Source of the DNA: JAWWAH01 sp033721415
GTDB lineage: Bacteria > Patescibacteriota > Minisyncoccia > Spechtbacterales > 2-12-FULL-38-22
NCBI GenBank assembly: GCA_033721415.1
Contig: JAWWAH010000031.1
Span: 1-12,260 of the forward strand
Direction: 5' to 3'
DNA length: 12,260 nt
Below the pieces are notes generated by a model. It ran no database searches and was not told the DNA's origin. It worked only from the letters and a program-made list of their open reading frames with translations. Positions 5,521 to 11,812 of the stretch are shown piece after piece. Each line of letters opens with the position of its first letter. The first letter of the stretch is position 1. The translations under genes were made by a program, and so were the position numbers.

Positions 5521-6291
5521 ATGTCGATGTACCAGCACTTTAGAAACTGCATTAGTGTCGCTTCTAATTGTGGTTCGCGAGAGGTTAACGAAGATAGGGT
5601 TTTTACTAATTTGGTAAGCTCTGAGGAGCTTGGAACCCTTTGGACTCTTGCTGTAATGGATGGCCACCGCGGCGAAGAAGCTGTCACAGAAGTTATTACC
5701 AACCTCTACCCAGAACTACTGAAAGCTCTGTCTAATAATAAGGGTGATATAGAGGCAGCACTTACGGAAGCTTTTTATGGATTAAACCAGCTTACAATGT
5801 CTATACGTGCTGGAACTACCCTTTCGTGCGCTATTATTTCTGAAAATGAATCTAAGGCTTATGTTGCAATTCTTGGCGATTCGCCAGTTATTGTAATCGG
5901 TGAAGATGGAATTACTTTAAGCCCCGAGCACAACGTTAGAACAAATACAGAAGAGAGAGAGGCTGCTGTAGCTCGCGGAGCTCTGTATGAAGATGGCTTT
6001 ATCGGACTAGGAATGAATTTCATTCAACTATCTAGAGCTTTGGGAGATTGCGACCTGGGCAGAATCCTAGATAGAAATCCAGAAATATTCACTGTTGATT
6101 TGGATGCAGGAAGCGTAATGATTCTTGCGACAGATGGCATTTGGCGCTCGCGAGCCAACTACGACGAACAAGCTTTTTCCTTGACCAAGAATTTGATTTG
6201 GGATGAGTATACAGCTGATGACTTCGTTCAGGGTGCCCTCAAACACACTAGCGATAATGTTTCTGTTATTACATGGCGCAGGAATCCGTAA
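5521..6291 (+). CDS. PP2C-type serine/threonine protein phosphatase, 256 aa
   Basis: The metal-dependent PPM/PP2C motifs occur in order: REVNEDR (20-26, metal-ligand Asp25), VMDGHRGEEA (45-54, metal site Asp47-Gly48), AGTTLSCAII (97-106), AYVAILGDSPVIV (113-125), LSPEHN (133-138), LSRALGD (170-176), ILATDGIW (201-208, Asp205) and SDNVSVITW (244-252, Asp245). All expected metal-binding aspartates are present, so it should be active on phosphoserine or phosphothreonine with Mn/Mg. It is compact, a catalytic core without extra domains. Oddities are GDSP where GDSR is usual, and DGIWRS where DGLWD is usual. No membrane segment is visible. The ATG at 5521 follows AAGGAGTTGAT. An in-frame extension back to 5476 overlaps the previous gene and is unlikely. 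No kinase lies in this window. Confidence 0.93.
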   Translation: MSMYQHFRNCISVASNCGSREVNEDRVFTNLVSSEELGTLWTLAVMDGHRGEEAVTEVITNLYPELLKALSNNKGDIEAALTEAFYGLNQLTMSIRAGTTLSCAIISENESKAYVAILGDSPVIVIGEDGITLSPEHNVRTNTEEREAAVARGALYEDGFIGLGMNFIQLSRALGDCDLGRILDRNPEIFTVDLDAGSVMILATDGIWRSRANYDEQAFSLTKNLIWDEYTADDFVQGALKHTSDNVSVITWRRNP

Positions 6292-6292
6292 T

Positions 6293-6832
6293 ATGACCTC
6301 GTTGGTAATTCGGGATAAAGATATAGATACAGCAGTGTCTGTAACCTTTGATTTAGACGAAGAACTAAGCGATAAATTTCTCCATTCGTTATATTCATCA
6401 AATGCGGTTGCCTTATATAAAGGAATGAATCACCTTGCTGTTGTAACTGGCTTCAGGGAGGGATTAAAGAACGAACAACTTAGAGAGTCTTATAGAGTTC
6501 AGTTTGAGCAGGGAGTCTTGATGTTTGTAGGAGCAGTTTGGTCTGCTCTCGGCCACAGGTTGCCGACAATAAGCCCAGAATCGTTAGAGCAATTTCGTGA
6601 GAACACCAGTATCTTCGATGTCGAAGATATTAGGTGCGATATCGAAAAAATCAATAAAAAACTTGCTTTAATGATAGAAGAGATAGCACGTATGTTTTCT
6701 GATAGAGTATGCATGTGTGATATGTATGTTCTTTGCAAAGTATTAATGGATGCAGTTGAAGGTGAAAAGACACTCAGAGAGACTAGTGTAGAAGAAGTAG
6801 TACTTGCTGCTGAAAGAATATTAAGATCATAA
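6293..6832 (+). CDS. Helical protein of unknown function, 179 aa (third gene of phosphatase operon)
   Basis: No family is recognised. The ATG at 6293 lies one base after the phosphatase stop, with CAGGAAT as a moderate SD, so it is translated with the phosphatase. The first 60 residues look alpha/beta (SLVIRDKDIDTAVSVTFDLDEEL, then VALYKGMNHLAVVTGF). From about residue 60 to the end it is mainly helical, with one fairly hydrophobic helix (GVLMFVGAVWSALG, 74-87) and an acidic/basic alternation at 113-140. A short CMCDMYVLC stretch (near 143) holds three cysteines. There is no signal peptide. By position it is probably a regulator, substrate or adaptor of the PP2C system, which is inference from context only. 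A strong terminator follows. Confidence 0.75.
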   Translation: MTSLVIRDKDIDTAVSVTFDLDEELSDKFLHSLYSSNAVALYKGMNHLAVVTGFREGLKNEQLRESYRVQFEQGVLMFVGAVWSALGHRLPTISPESLEQFRENTSIFDVEDIRCDIEKINKKLALMIEEIARMFSDRVCMCDMYVLCKVLMDAVEGEKTLRETSVEEVVLAAERILRS

Positions 6833-6836
6833 AAAC

Positions 6837-6867
6837 AAACCCCGCTTAAGCGGGGTTTTATTTTTTG
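6837..6867 (+). terminator. Intrinsic terminator of the phosphatase operon
   Basis: AAACCCCGC (6837-6845) and GCGGGGTTT (6850-6858) with a TTAA loop and a long T-rich tail to 6867. Confidence 0.9.
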
Positions 6868-6899
6868 GAATTTTGTTCATTTTTACTTCATGGGGCTTG

Positions 6900-7093
6900 T
6901 ATAGATTTAGTCTATGTATTCCTGTGAATAGGTTTGCATTTACTCGAATAGTGCGCTGTGCTTTTACGCAGATTAGTTCCTTTCAAAAAATTAACAAACC
7001 CCTGTTCGTGGGAATACAAATCCTGATAAGTAAAACATAATTAATACTCAACGCTTAGACGCGAGTAATAAAAAGCTCTATTAGGAGCTTTTT
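6900..7093 (+). ncRNA. Candidate structured non-coding RNA (about 180 nt)
   Basis: The 302 bases between coding regions hold no convincing ORF but much structure. GTATTCC (6916-6922) pairs with GGAATAC (7011-7017). The helix continues through three G-U pairs and GAATAGG/CCTGTTC, then TTTG (6933-6936) with CAAA (6995-6998) after a two-base bulge, giving about 21 bp. Inside lies a small hairpin CTGTG/CGCAG (6956-6971). A TATAGA (6900-6905) is placed to start transcription at the base of the helix, and a terminator ends it at 7093. Length and layout recall 6S RNA, but I do not see a diagnostic consensus. A leader regulating the 7135 gene is an alternative. Confidence 0.4.
7070..7093 (+). terminator. 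Intrinsic terminator in the 6833-7134 gap
   Basis: AAAAAGCTC (7070-7078) and GAGCTTTTT (7085-7093) with a 6-base loop. No ORF ends just before it, which implies that a non-coding transcript ends here. A possible -10 of the next gene, TATCAT (7113-7118), lies after it. Confidence 0.8.
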
Positions 7094-7134
7094 ATTATCG
7101 GCTAAGTTGGGTTATCATAAAAAGAAAAAATATC

Positions 7135-8139
7135 ATGATTAAAAAATTACTTCTTATCGGATTACCTGTTTTAGCTGTTGTGGTATTGATAGGATTTGTA
7201 ATAACTGATGGAAGGAACGGAAATAAGCAGGGAGCAGATAATACCAATAACCAACAAAACCAACGCACACAAAAGGGTATAGGCCTATCTCCTAAGAGTT
7301 TTAATGGAGCTGATTTTCGTCAATTTTTTTCAAAAGCATCAAAAGGTTCTAGTATTATTTTATGGGGAGGAACTTGGGAATCTCTAGGAGCTGAAAATTC
7401 TGCACCTCGCGTCGTGCTAGAGCTTCAAGAAGATTACAGGCATTCTTCAGCTATTGTTGTAGATGTACCAAGCGAAACACTTGCCGCACAGGTTGATTTA
7501 AGACCGCTTCTGGAGGATGCTGCAGCTTTTGCTGAAGAATACAAGCCCGCATATATGGGTCTCGGTAATGAGGTAAACTTTTATTATGATTTTTCTCCTG
7601 AAGAGTATGAATTTCGCATGCAGTTCTATAGGGATGCATACGATATGATTAAAGAAGTTTCGCCCGATACCCAGGTTTTTACCGTTTTCCAGCTAGAGAG
7701 CATGAAAGGAATGCAAGGAGGTCTTTTTGGTGGTGAAAACAACCCCACAAGGCTTTCTCAATGGGACTTATTAGAGGACGCCGAAGTATTTGATTTTATA
7801 GCTTTTACATCTTATCCAGGTTTAGTATACAAACACCCAGATGATATTCCTCAGGATTATTTTAGAGACATATTATCACACACAGATAAACCAATAGCAT
7901 TCTCTGAAACAGGATGGTTTAGAGAGGGCCCGGATTCTGAATGGGAAAGCAGTGTTGAGGAGCAAGAGAGATATATAAGAAAACTCCCAAGCTTAATATC
8001 GCCAACAAATCCTAAATTCGTTACGTGGTTATTTCTCTACGATCAAGAGACGCGTCCACCATTTACAACAATGGGCCTTTTGGCTCCCGAGGATGAAACA
8101 TCAGATGCATGGGAAGCTTGGCAGTTAATACGCTTGTAA
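7135..8139 (+). CDS. Membrane-anchored clan GH-A glycosidase-like protein, 334 aa
   Basis: Residues 3-23 form an N-terminal signal anchor, followed by an Asn/Gln-rich linker (26-47), so the catalytic domain faces outside. The domain reads as a TIM barrel of clan GH-A. YMGLGNEVNF (140-149) carries the Asn145-Glu146 pair expected at the end of strand 4 (acid/base). FIAFTSYPG (221-229) resembles strand 6. KPIAFSETGW (252-261) carries Glu258 as the expected strand-7 nucleophile. VTWLFLYDQ (296-304) fits strand 8. The fold and both catalytic glutamates are seen; family and substrate are not assignable by eye. A cell-surface glycan is likely. It has no SD, only an A-rich leader; a possible -10 (TATCAT) lies at 7113. 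It appears to be transcribed alone. Confidence 0.8.
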   Translation: MIKKLLLIGLPVLAVVVLIGFVITDGRNGNKQGADNTNNQQNQRTQKGIGLSPKSFNGADFRQFFSKASKGSSIILWGGTWESLGAENSAPRVVLELQEDYRHSSAIVVDVPSETLAAQVDLRPLLEDAAAFAEEYKPAYMGLGNEVNFYYDFSPEEYEFRMQFYRDAYDMIKEVSPDTQVFTVFQLESMKGMQGGLFGGENNPTRLSQWDLLEDAEVFDFIAFTSYPGLVYKHPDDIPQDYFRDILSHTDKPIAFSETGWFREGPDSEWESSVEEQERYIRKLPSLISPTNPKFVTWLFLYDQETRPPFTTMGLLAPEDETSDAWEAWQLIRL

Positions 8140-8162
8140 AATTTGGTATTTTGTTGTAAAAT
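8134..8162 (+). promoter_or_regulatory. Promoter of the 21-codon mini-ORF
   Basis: TTGTAA (8134-8139, overlapping the stop of the glycosidase gene), a 17-base spacer, then TAAAAT (8157-8162). Confidence 0.5.
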
Positions 8163-8195
8163 ATGCTCAGTACACAACACATATAGGAGGTCACC

Positions 8196-8261
8196 ATGAG
8201 AAGAATTCTAGAAAAGATGCTCGAAGCTTTTGAGGGAGTATTTTTCCCAGCATCACCCTGA
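8196..8261 (+). CDS. 21-residue mini-ORF with strong SD (small protein or leader peptide)
   Basis: AGGAGGT lies six bases before the ATG at 8196. The ORF encodes 21 residues: a basic/amphipathic start (MRRILEKMLEAFEG) and a hydrophobic end (VFFPASP). It has a plausible promoter (8134-8162). The stop TGA abuts an ATGCTC/GAGCAT hairpin (8261-8276), but no T-run follows at once. It could be a genuine small protein, with the amphipathic helix suggesting membrane-surface contact, or a leader peptide for the 8336 gene. The latter has its own near-consensus promoter downstream, which argues against simple attenuation. It is too short for homology by eye, and the SD is the main evidence. Confidence 0.45.
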   Translation: MRRILEKMLEAFEGVFFPASP

Positions 8262-8281
8262 TGCTCAATGGAGCATACATA

Positions 8282-8309
8282 TTGACATATTTTTAAATTA
8301 GTGTATAGT
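8282..8309 (+). promoter_or_regulatory. Strong promoter of the 8336 gene
   Basis: A perfect TTGACA (8282-8287), a 16-base AT-rich spacer, then TATAGT (8304-8309) preceded by TG. Confidence 0.72.
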
Positions 8310-8335
8310 TATATAGGTTCAAAAAGGGAGATAGC

Positions 8336-8554
8336 GTGACTACAGACGAATCTGAAATACCGAAGTTGAACTCAAGAAACCACAGAGTAAGCATAATTTT
8401 TTCCATTTTGCTTGCTGCTTCTATGGCTGGATGGATGATTGTATCAGCTAGTTTAGGGGCAACACCGCTATTTTGGCTATTTATCGTCTCGTATGTGTTT
8501 TTCTTGTTTGCGTGGGCTGTAGCCCTGAATCGCGAACTTATAAAGTCCTATTGA
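8336..8554 (+). CDS. Small two-helix membrane protein, 72 aa
   Basis: No family is recognised. The start is GTG at 8336, chosen because AAGGGAG precedes it and no in-frame ATG gives a better product. Residues 1-17 are polar (TTDESEIPKLNSRNHR). Residues 18-39 (VSIIFSILLAASMAGWMIVSA) and 43-65 (TPLFWLFIVSYVFFLFAWAVAL) are transmembrane helices joined by a short Gly/Ala turn. The tail NRELIKSY is charged. By the positive-inside rule both ends are likely cytoplasmic. It is a single-gene unit with a strong promoter and a long hairpin after the stop. The role is unknown. Confidence 0.7.
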   Translation: MTTDESEIPKLNSRNHRVSIIFSILLAASMAGWMIVSASLGATPLFWLFIVSYVFFLFAWAVALNRELIKSY

Positions 8555-8560
8555 TCTTTA

Positions 8561-8600
8561 AATGGCCCGATACACCGTGGTGTGCTCGGGCCATTATTAT
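8561..8600 (+). terminator. Long hairpin, probable terminator of the 8336 gene
   Basis: AATGGCCCGA (8561-8570) pairs with TCGGGCCATT (8586-8595), and ACACC (8572-8576) with GGTGT (8579-8583). The tail ATTATTATTT is T-rich but not a pure T-tract. The bases TATTAT (8595-8600) could also be the -10 of the methyltransferase gene. Confidence 0.7.
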
Positions 8601-8612
8601 TTCCAAACTCTA

Positions 8613-9197
8613 ATGAATAAAAAAAATCCTAAACAATTAAAAAAAGATATTATATTCGATGCTAATATACGTGGGCATGATTTTAAATTTCACAGCACTT
8701 GGGGTTTATTTAGCCAAGAAAAAATTGATGCTGGCTCAGAGCTTTTACTTGAATACGTTAAGGTTAAACCAGATAGTCGTTCTATAGATCTCGGATGCGG
8801 ATACGGGGCCCTTGGAATTCCGATAGCAAAAATGTCTCCAAAAGGAAAAGTGCATATGGTGGACAAGGATTTTGTTGCTGTTGAGTATGCTAACAAAAAC
8901 GCAGAGGTTAATAATATACCAAACGCAAAAGCTTATCTAAGCAATATGTTTTCCGAAGTTCCTGAAGATGCTAAATTTGATTTAATTGTTTCTAATATTC
9001 CAGCAAAAGTTAGCCGAGAAATGCTATGGATAATGCTTGCTGATTCAAGAAAATATTTAGTTGAGGGGGGTAGTATATATGTTGTAACGATAGCAGGGTT
9101 GAAACAGTTTATAAAAAGAAACTTTAAAGAAACATTTGGTAACTACAAAAGGGTTAAACAGGGTAAATCTCATATAGTAGCCAGTGCTAAAAAATAA
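8613..9197 (+). CDS. RsmC/RlmG-type SAM-dependent methyltransferase, 194 aa
   Basis: A class I Rossmann methyltransferase with the small-methyltransferase (MTS) layout of rRNA guanine-N2 enzymes such as RsmC. FHSTWGLFSQEKIDAGSELL (26-45) matches the segment before motif I in RsmC-like proteins. Motif I is SIDLGCGYGALGI (57-69). The acidic residue of motif II is in HMVDKD (81-86). Motif IV is LIVSNIPAK (124-132), where NPP is usual in RsmC, so the exact target base is uncertain. Only the single catalytic domain is present, as in the short forms. The open frame starts at 8562, but the ATG at 8613 is preferred because the earlier region is the terminator hairpin. There is no SD. It is probably a single gene with a terminator just after the stop. 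Confidence 0.85.
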   Translation: MNKKNPKQLKKDIIFDANIRGHDFKFHSTWGLFSQEKIDAGSELLLEYVKVKPDSRSIDLGCGYGALGIPIAKMSPKGKVHMVDKDFVAVEYANKNAEVNNIPNAKAYLSNMFSEVPEDAKFDLIVSNIPAKVSREMLWIMLADSRKYLVEGGSIYVVTIAGLKQFIKRNFKETFGNYKRVKQGKSHIVASAKK

Positions 9198-9220
9198 AAA
9201 TCTCGTTAAACGGGATTTTT
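9196..9220 (+). terminator. Intrinsic terminator after the methyltransferase
   Basis: AAAAATCTCG (9196-9205) and CGGGATTTTT (9211-9220), ten pairs including one G-T wobble, with a 5-base loop and a built-in T-run. Confidence 0.8.
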
Positions 9221-9265
9221 ATTCGGACTCTTTTTGTGGAGAACAAAAAGGTGCTTATGTGATAC

Positions 9266-9271
9266 TATAAT
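9266..9271 (+). promoter_or_regulatory. Consensus -10 directly before the 9276 ATG
   Basis: TATAAT ends four bases before the ATG. Transcription would start at or next to the start codon, so the message is probably leaderless. No good -35 is visible at 16-18 bases. Confidence 0.55.
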
Positions 9272-9275
9272 AAAT

Positions 9276-10223
9276 ATGAACTATATTTCTAATATAAGTG
9301 ATAAAATTTTAAGTATACCTCATAAGCAGGTATGGTTTGCCTTTTTGTTTTCCGCAACATCTTTAGTTGTTTTAGGAGGTATATTTTGGATGTTTATGGA
9401 AAGAGGCTTTCACCCTTGGCTACTAGGGATTCTTTTGGTTGCGGGCATATTGTGGTCATCTATGGTTGCATTAGCCTTTCTATTTGTAGAAAAAAGCCTC
9501 CTTTATGCAATGTTTGGATTTTTATCACTTATACTTATAGTATTATTTGGATTTCAAAAAACAAATATTATAGGTATTATATTATTTATTATTGTTTCAT
9601 GGTTAGCTTATAAAAGAGGTGAGAGAATGCGTAGATTTTTAGCTGAGTTTAGGCCTATTGTTATATCCATGAAGTCCATGACTATTTTCTTTACGGGACT
9701 CGCAATATTATTGGCGTTCACTTACCATAATTTTATCTTTGAGGATTATTATAAAGATGGTCTCAGGGTTTCTGGAGAGGTTTATCCTGTGGTATTTGAG
9801 CCAATAGAGCAATTTCTTGAACTCATATTACCCGGTTATGAAGAAGGCATGACAGTAAAAGAGACAGAAAATGTTATCAAGAGTAGCTTTATTGTTTGGT
9901 TTTTACCTGAAGAAATAGAAAATTCTGAAGAAGTAATCAATGAAAGTCCAACATTTTTGGATGAAGATATTTCTTCTCTGACTCTACAAGAGCTTAGTCT
10001 TGAGTGGATTAATCAAACACTAGAAAACACAATTCAACCCTATGGAGAAGTAATGCCTGCTATATTTATTGTAGGATTATTTTTTGCATTTAGATTTATG
10101 TTGTGGCCTTTTATGTGGGTATCGCTCGGCGCTTTGCTTCTTGAAATGAAACTTCTTTCATTGTATAATATACTAACGGTAAAAGAAGTAACGGTAGAAA
10201 AGGAGGTTTTATCTCTGGAATAA
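9276..10223 (+). CDS. Polytopic membrane protein, 315 aa
   Basis: No family is recognised. The ATG at 9276 is preferred over an upstream start at 9234 because a perfect TATAAT lies between the two. Likely transmembrane helices are at about residues 18-41, 47-70, 75-92, 97-112 and 132-150, followed by a 105-residue acidic, soluble segment (151-258), and then two hydrophobic helices at about 260-285 and 287-300. The soluble segment (FEDYYKDGLRVSGEVYPVV, then a Glu-rich stretch) would be one extracellular or cytoplasmic domain. The last residues are charged (VKEVTVEKE). It is the first gene of a probable operon with dnaJ (11-base gap) and a second membrane protein. There is no SD. Confidence 0.72.
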   Translation: MNYISNISDKILSIPHKQVWFAFLFSATSLVVLGGIFWMFMERGFHPWLLGILLVAGILWSSMVALAFLFVEKSLLYAMFGFLSLILIVLFGFQKTNIIGIILFIIVSWLAYKRGERMRRFLAEFRPIVISMKSMTIFFTGLAILLAFTYHNFIFEDYYKDGLRVSGEVYPVVFEPIEQFLELILPGYEEGMTVKETENVIKSSFIVWFLPEEIENSEEVINESPTFLDEDISSLTLQELSLEWINQTLENTIQPYGEVMPAIFIVGLFFAFRFMLWPFMWVSLGALLLEMKLLSLYNILTVKEVTVEKEVLSLE

Positions 10224-10234
10224 GATACTAATAT

Positions 10235-11062
10235 ATGGCGAATAAAGATTACTACAAGGTCCTAGGAGTGGACAAAAGCGCTTCCCAGGATGAAATAAAA
10301 AAAGCATATAGAAAGCTTGCTCATAAGCACCACCCCGACAGAGGAGGGCAAGAAGATGAATTTAAAAAAATAAACGAAGCATATCAAGTTCTATCAGATC
10401 CAAAAAAGAGAAAGCAGTATGATCAGTTTGGATCGTCGTATGAGAATATGGGTGGGCAGGGTTTTAATCCTAATGACTTCGGCTTTGGTGGAGCTGGTGG
10501 TTTTAATGTAAATTTTGAAGACATTTTTGACTTCTTTGGTGGAGCCCAGGCGCAAGGTGCTCGTCGTTCTCGCGGTAGAGACATTGAAGTAATTATTGAG
10601 ATTGCTTTAACTGAAGCTTACCTTGGGGTACAGAAAAACATATCTATAGAAACAAGAATATTTTGTGATAGATGCAAAGGCAAGCGGCACGAACCTGATA
10701 GCAAAATGACTACCTGTAAGACTTGTGGGGGTATAGGGAGCGTTAAAGAAGATGCTTTTATTGGTCCGTTGTCTGTTCCTGTAAAGCGTCCATGTTCTGA
10801 GTGTTATGCAACAGGAAAGGTACCGGAATTAAAGTGTAAAAAATGTTATGGAGAGGGAGTAGTCACAGGTAAAAAGGATATAACAATAGATATACCTGCT
10901 GGTGTGATGCCAGGGGATAGGATCAGAGTGCAGGGTGCAGGTGAGGCCTCGCCGAACGGAAAGAGTGGTGATTTGTACGTTAATATTAAGCTTAAAAAAT
11001 CTGGTAGGTTATCAAAAAAAGCAAAAAAGCTTTTGGAAGAATTAAAGCGTGAAGGACTCTAA
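10235..11062 (+). CDS. dnaJ: DnaJ-type chaperone lacking C-terminal domain II, 275 aa
   Basis: A J-domain covers residues 5-65 with the HPD motif at 33-35, which stimulates DnaK. A Gly/Phe-rich linker spans about 67-105. The first C-terminal domain starts near 115 and is interrupted by the zinc region. Four knuckles are visible: CDRCKGKR (144-151), CKTCGGIG (161-168), CSECYATG (187-194) and CKKCYGEG (201-208). The first and third deviate at the glycine positions. After the zinc region the strand ITIDIPAGVMPGDRIRVQG (216-234) ends domain I. The chain then jumps to LSKKAKKLLEELKREGL, which resembles the extreme C-terminus of DnaJ, so domain II (about 80-90 residues) is missing. Usual length is about 370. 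No nearby SD serves the ATG at 10235. Confidence 0.93.
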   Translation: MANKDYYKVLGVDKSASQDEIKKAYRKLAHKHHPDRGGQEDEFKKINEAYQVLSDPKKRKQYDQFGSSYENMGGQGFNPNDFGFGGAGGFNVNFEDIFDFFGGAQAQGARRSRGRDIEVIIEIALTEAYLGVQKNISIETRIFCDRCKGKRHEPDSKMTTCKTCGGIGSVKEDAFIGPLSVPVKRPCSECYATGKVPELKCKKCYGEGVVTGKKDITIDIPAGVMPGDRIRVQGAGEASPNGKSGDLYVNIKLKKSGRLSKKAKKLLEELKREGL

Positions 11063-11063
11063 T

Positions 11064-11591
11064 ATGCTAACAAATATACTAGAGGCAATAGCTGGAAATC
11101 AAGATCTAGTACTTACGTGGGATATAGTTGTAACATTAGTTATTTTTATTGGGTCTATACTCTATGCTTTTAATATAGGGCCCAAAAAGATAATCTTGCT
11201 AATTTTAAGCATTTATGGTAGTTTAGTTTTGTTGTTTTGGTTTCCATTTTTAGGGTATATTACAGAGAGAATCGAAGGCATTAATCCCGATATGGTTAGC
11301 CTAATAATTTTTAGCTTTTTTGTGCTAGTAGTGTATTATGCATTTTCTGGCTCTATGTTAAAGATTAGATTACCAAAGCCAAAGAGGGGGAATGGGCCCG
11401 TTTGGAAAACAGCACTATTAGGAATTTCTTTAGCTGGCTTGGTAACAACAATTGTTTTTTCCCAGAGTATATCTTTTCTTTTGGGAAACACTTCGAGCCT
11501 TATAGAGGAATTATTTATTAAGGATATTGCACGGTTTGGATGGTCCTTAGCACCTATAGTTGTAATAGCAATATCTAGAAAAGGGAAATAG
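11064..11591 (+). CDS. Polytopic membrane protein, 175 aa
   Basis: No family is recognised. The ATG at 11064 lies one base after the dnaJ stop, with AAGGA (11053-11057) as SD. A GTG five codons earlier would overlap dnaJ and is less likely. Four to five transmembrane helices are expected at about residues 18-37, 41-64, 77-97, 116-135 and possibly 157-171. A basic loop (KIRLPKPKRGN, 100-110) lies between helices 3 and 4, probably cytoplasmic. The C-terminus is basic (SRKGK). The general size and helix pattern recall CvpA-like proteins, but I see no diagnostic motif. Cotranscription with dnaJ and the membrane protein at 9276 is likely. Confidence 0.75.
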   Translation: MLTNILEAIAGNQDLVLTWDIVVTLVIFIGSILYAFNIGPKKIILLILSIYGSLVLLFWFPFLGYITERIEGINPDMVSLIIFSFFVLVVYYAFSGSMLKIRLPKPKRGNGPVWKTALLGISLAGLVTTIVFSQSISFLLGNTSSLIEELFIKDIARFGWSLAPIVVIAISRKGK

Positions 11592-11658
11592 ATAGATCAT
11601 TTTAAAGCAATAAATATAAAACCAGAACAAGTAATCGACTATAACGATAAAAAACATT

Positions 11659-11685
11659 GTCCGCTCATAGCTCAGCCTGGTAGAG
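11659..11685 (+). pseudogene. tRNA-Lys 5' fragment (acceptor strand and D-arm)
   Basis: It matches 11821-11847, the 5' part of the intact tRNA-Lys, at 25 of 27 bases. It covers two leader bases, the acceptor 5' strand, U8, A9, the D-stem and D-loop, and the first bases of the D-stem 3' strand. One change alters the last acceptor base. After 11685 the similarity stops at a 10-bp hairpin. Confidence 0.7.
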
Positions 11686-11715
11686 GTTAAAGGTGCTTTA
11701 AGTGGCACGTTTAAC
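11686..11715 (+). other. Hairpin at the break point of the interrupted tRNA copy
   Basis: GTTAAA-G-GTGC (11686-11696) pairs with GCAC-G-TTTAAC (11705-11715) around a single G-G mismatch with an 8-base loop. It begins exactly where similarity to the tRNA ends. Confidence 0.6.
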
Positions 11716-11812
11716 GCCTTTTGGGTTGTTAAAAATTGAAAATATAGTCCATCCATATTAACATGGTAAAGGTAGATAGTTTCAAAGAGCATTATAAGCT
11801 TTTTACAAGTTA

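Noticed and set aside
6916..7017. Firm assignment of the structured RNA as 6S RNA.
   Set aside because: Length and long closing helix fit, but I cannot see the conserved bubble sequence or a clear terminal stem. It is kept as an unassigned candidate.
8261..8276. ATGCTC/GAGCAT hairpin as terminator of the mini-ORF.
   Set aside because: Only six pairs and no immediate T-run, so it is not listed as a terminator.
8562..8612. N-terminal extension of the methyltransferase by 17 codons.
   Set aside because: The extension is the terminator hairpin translated; family similarity starts after the ATG at 8613.
11637..11750. Group I intron: AAAATATAGTCC (11739-11750) is very close to the conserved S element, and GACTATA (11637-11643) could pair with TATAGTC (11743-11749) as P7.
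   Set aside because: The GACTATA strand lies upstream of the tRNA 5' fragment, not inside an intron that follows it. No P or Q elements, no P3/P8 and no plausible splice sites are visible. A covariance search would settle it.
11745..11774. A third, very decayed tRNA 5' half (AGTCC, then TGGTAAAGG, with spacing like the intact tRNA).
   Set aside because: Only short blocks agree and the D-stem is not formed. In AT-rich DNA this can arise by chance.
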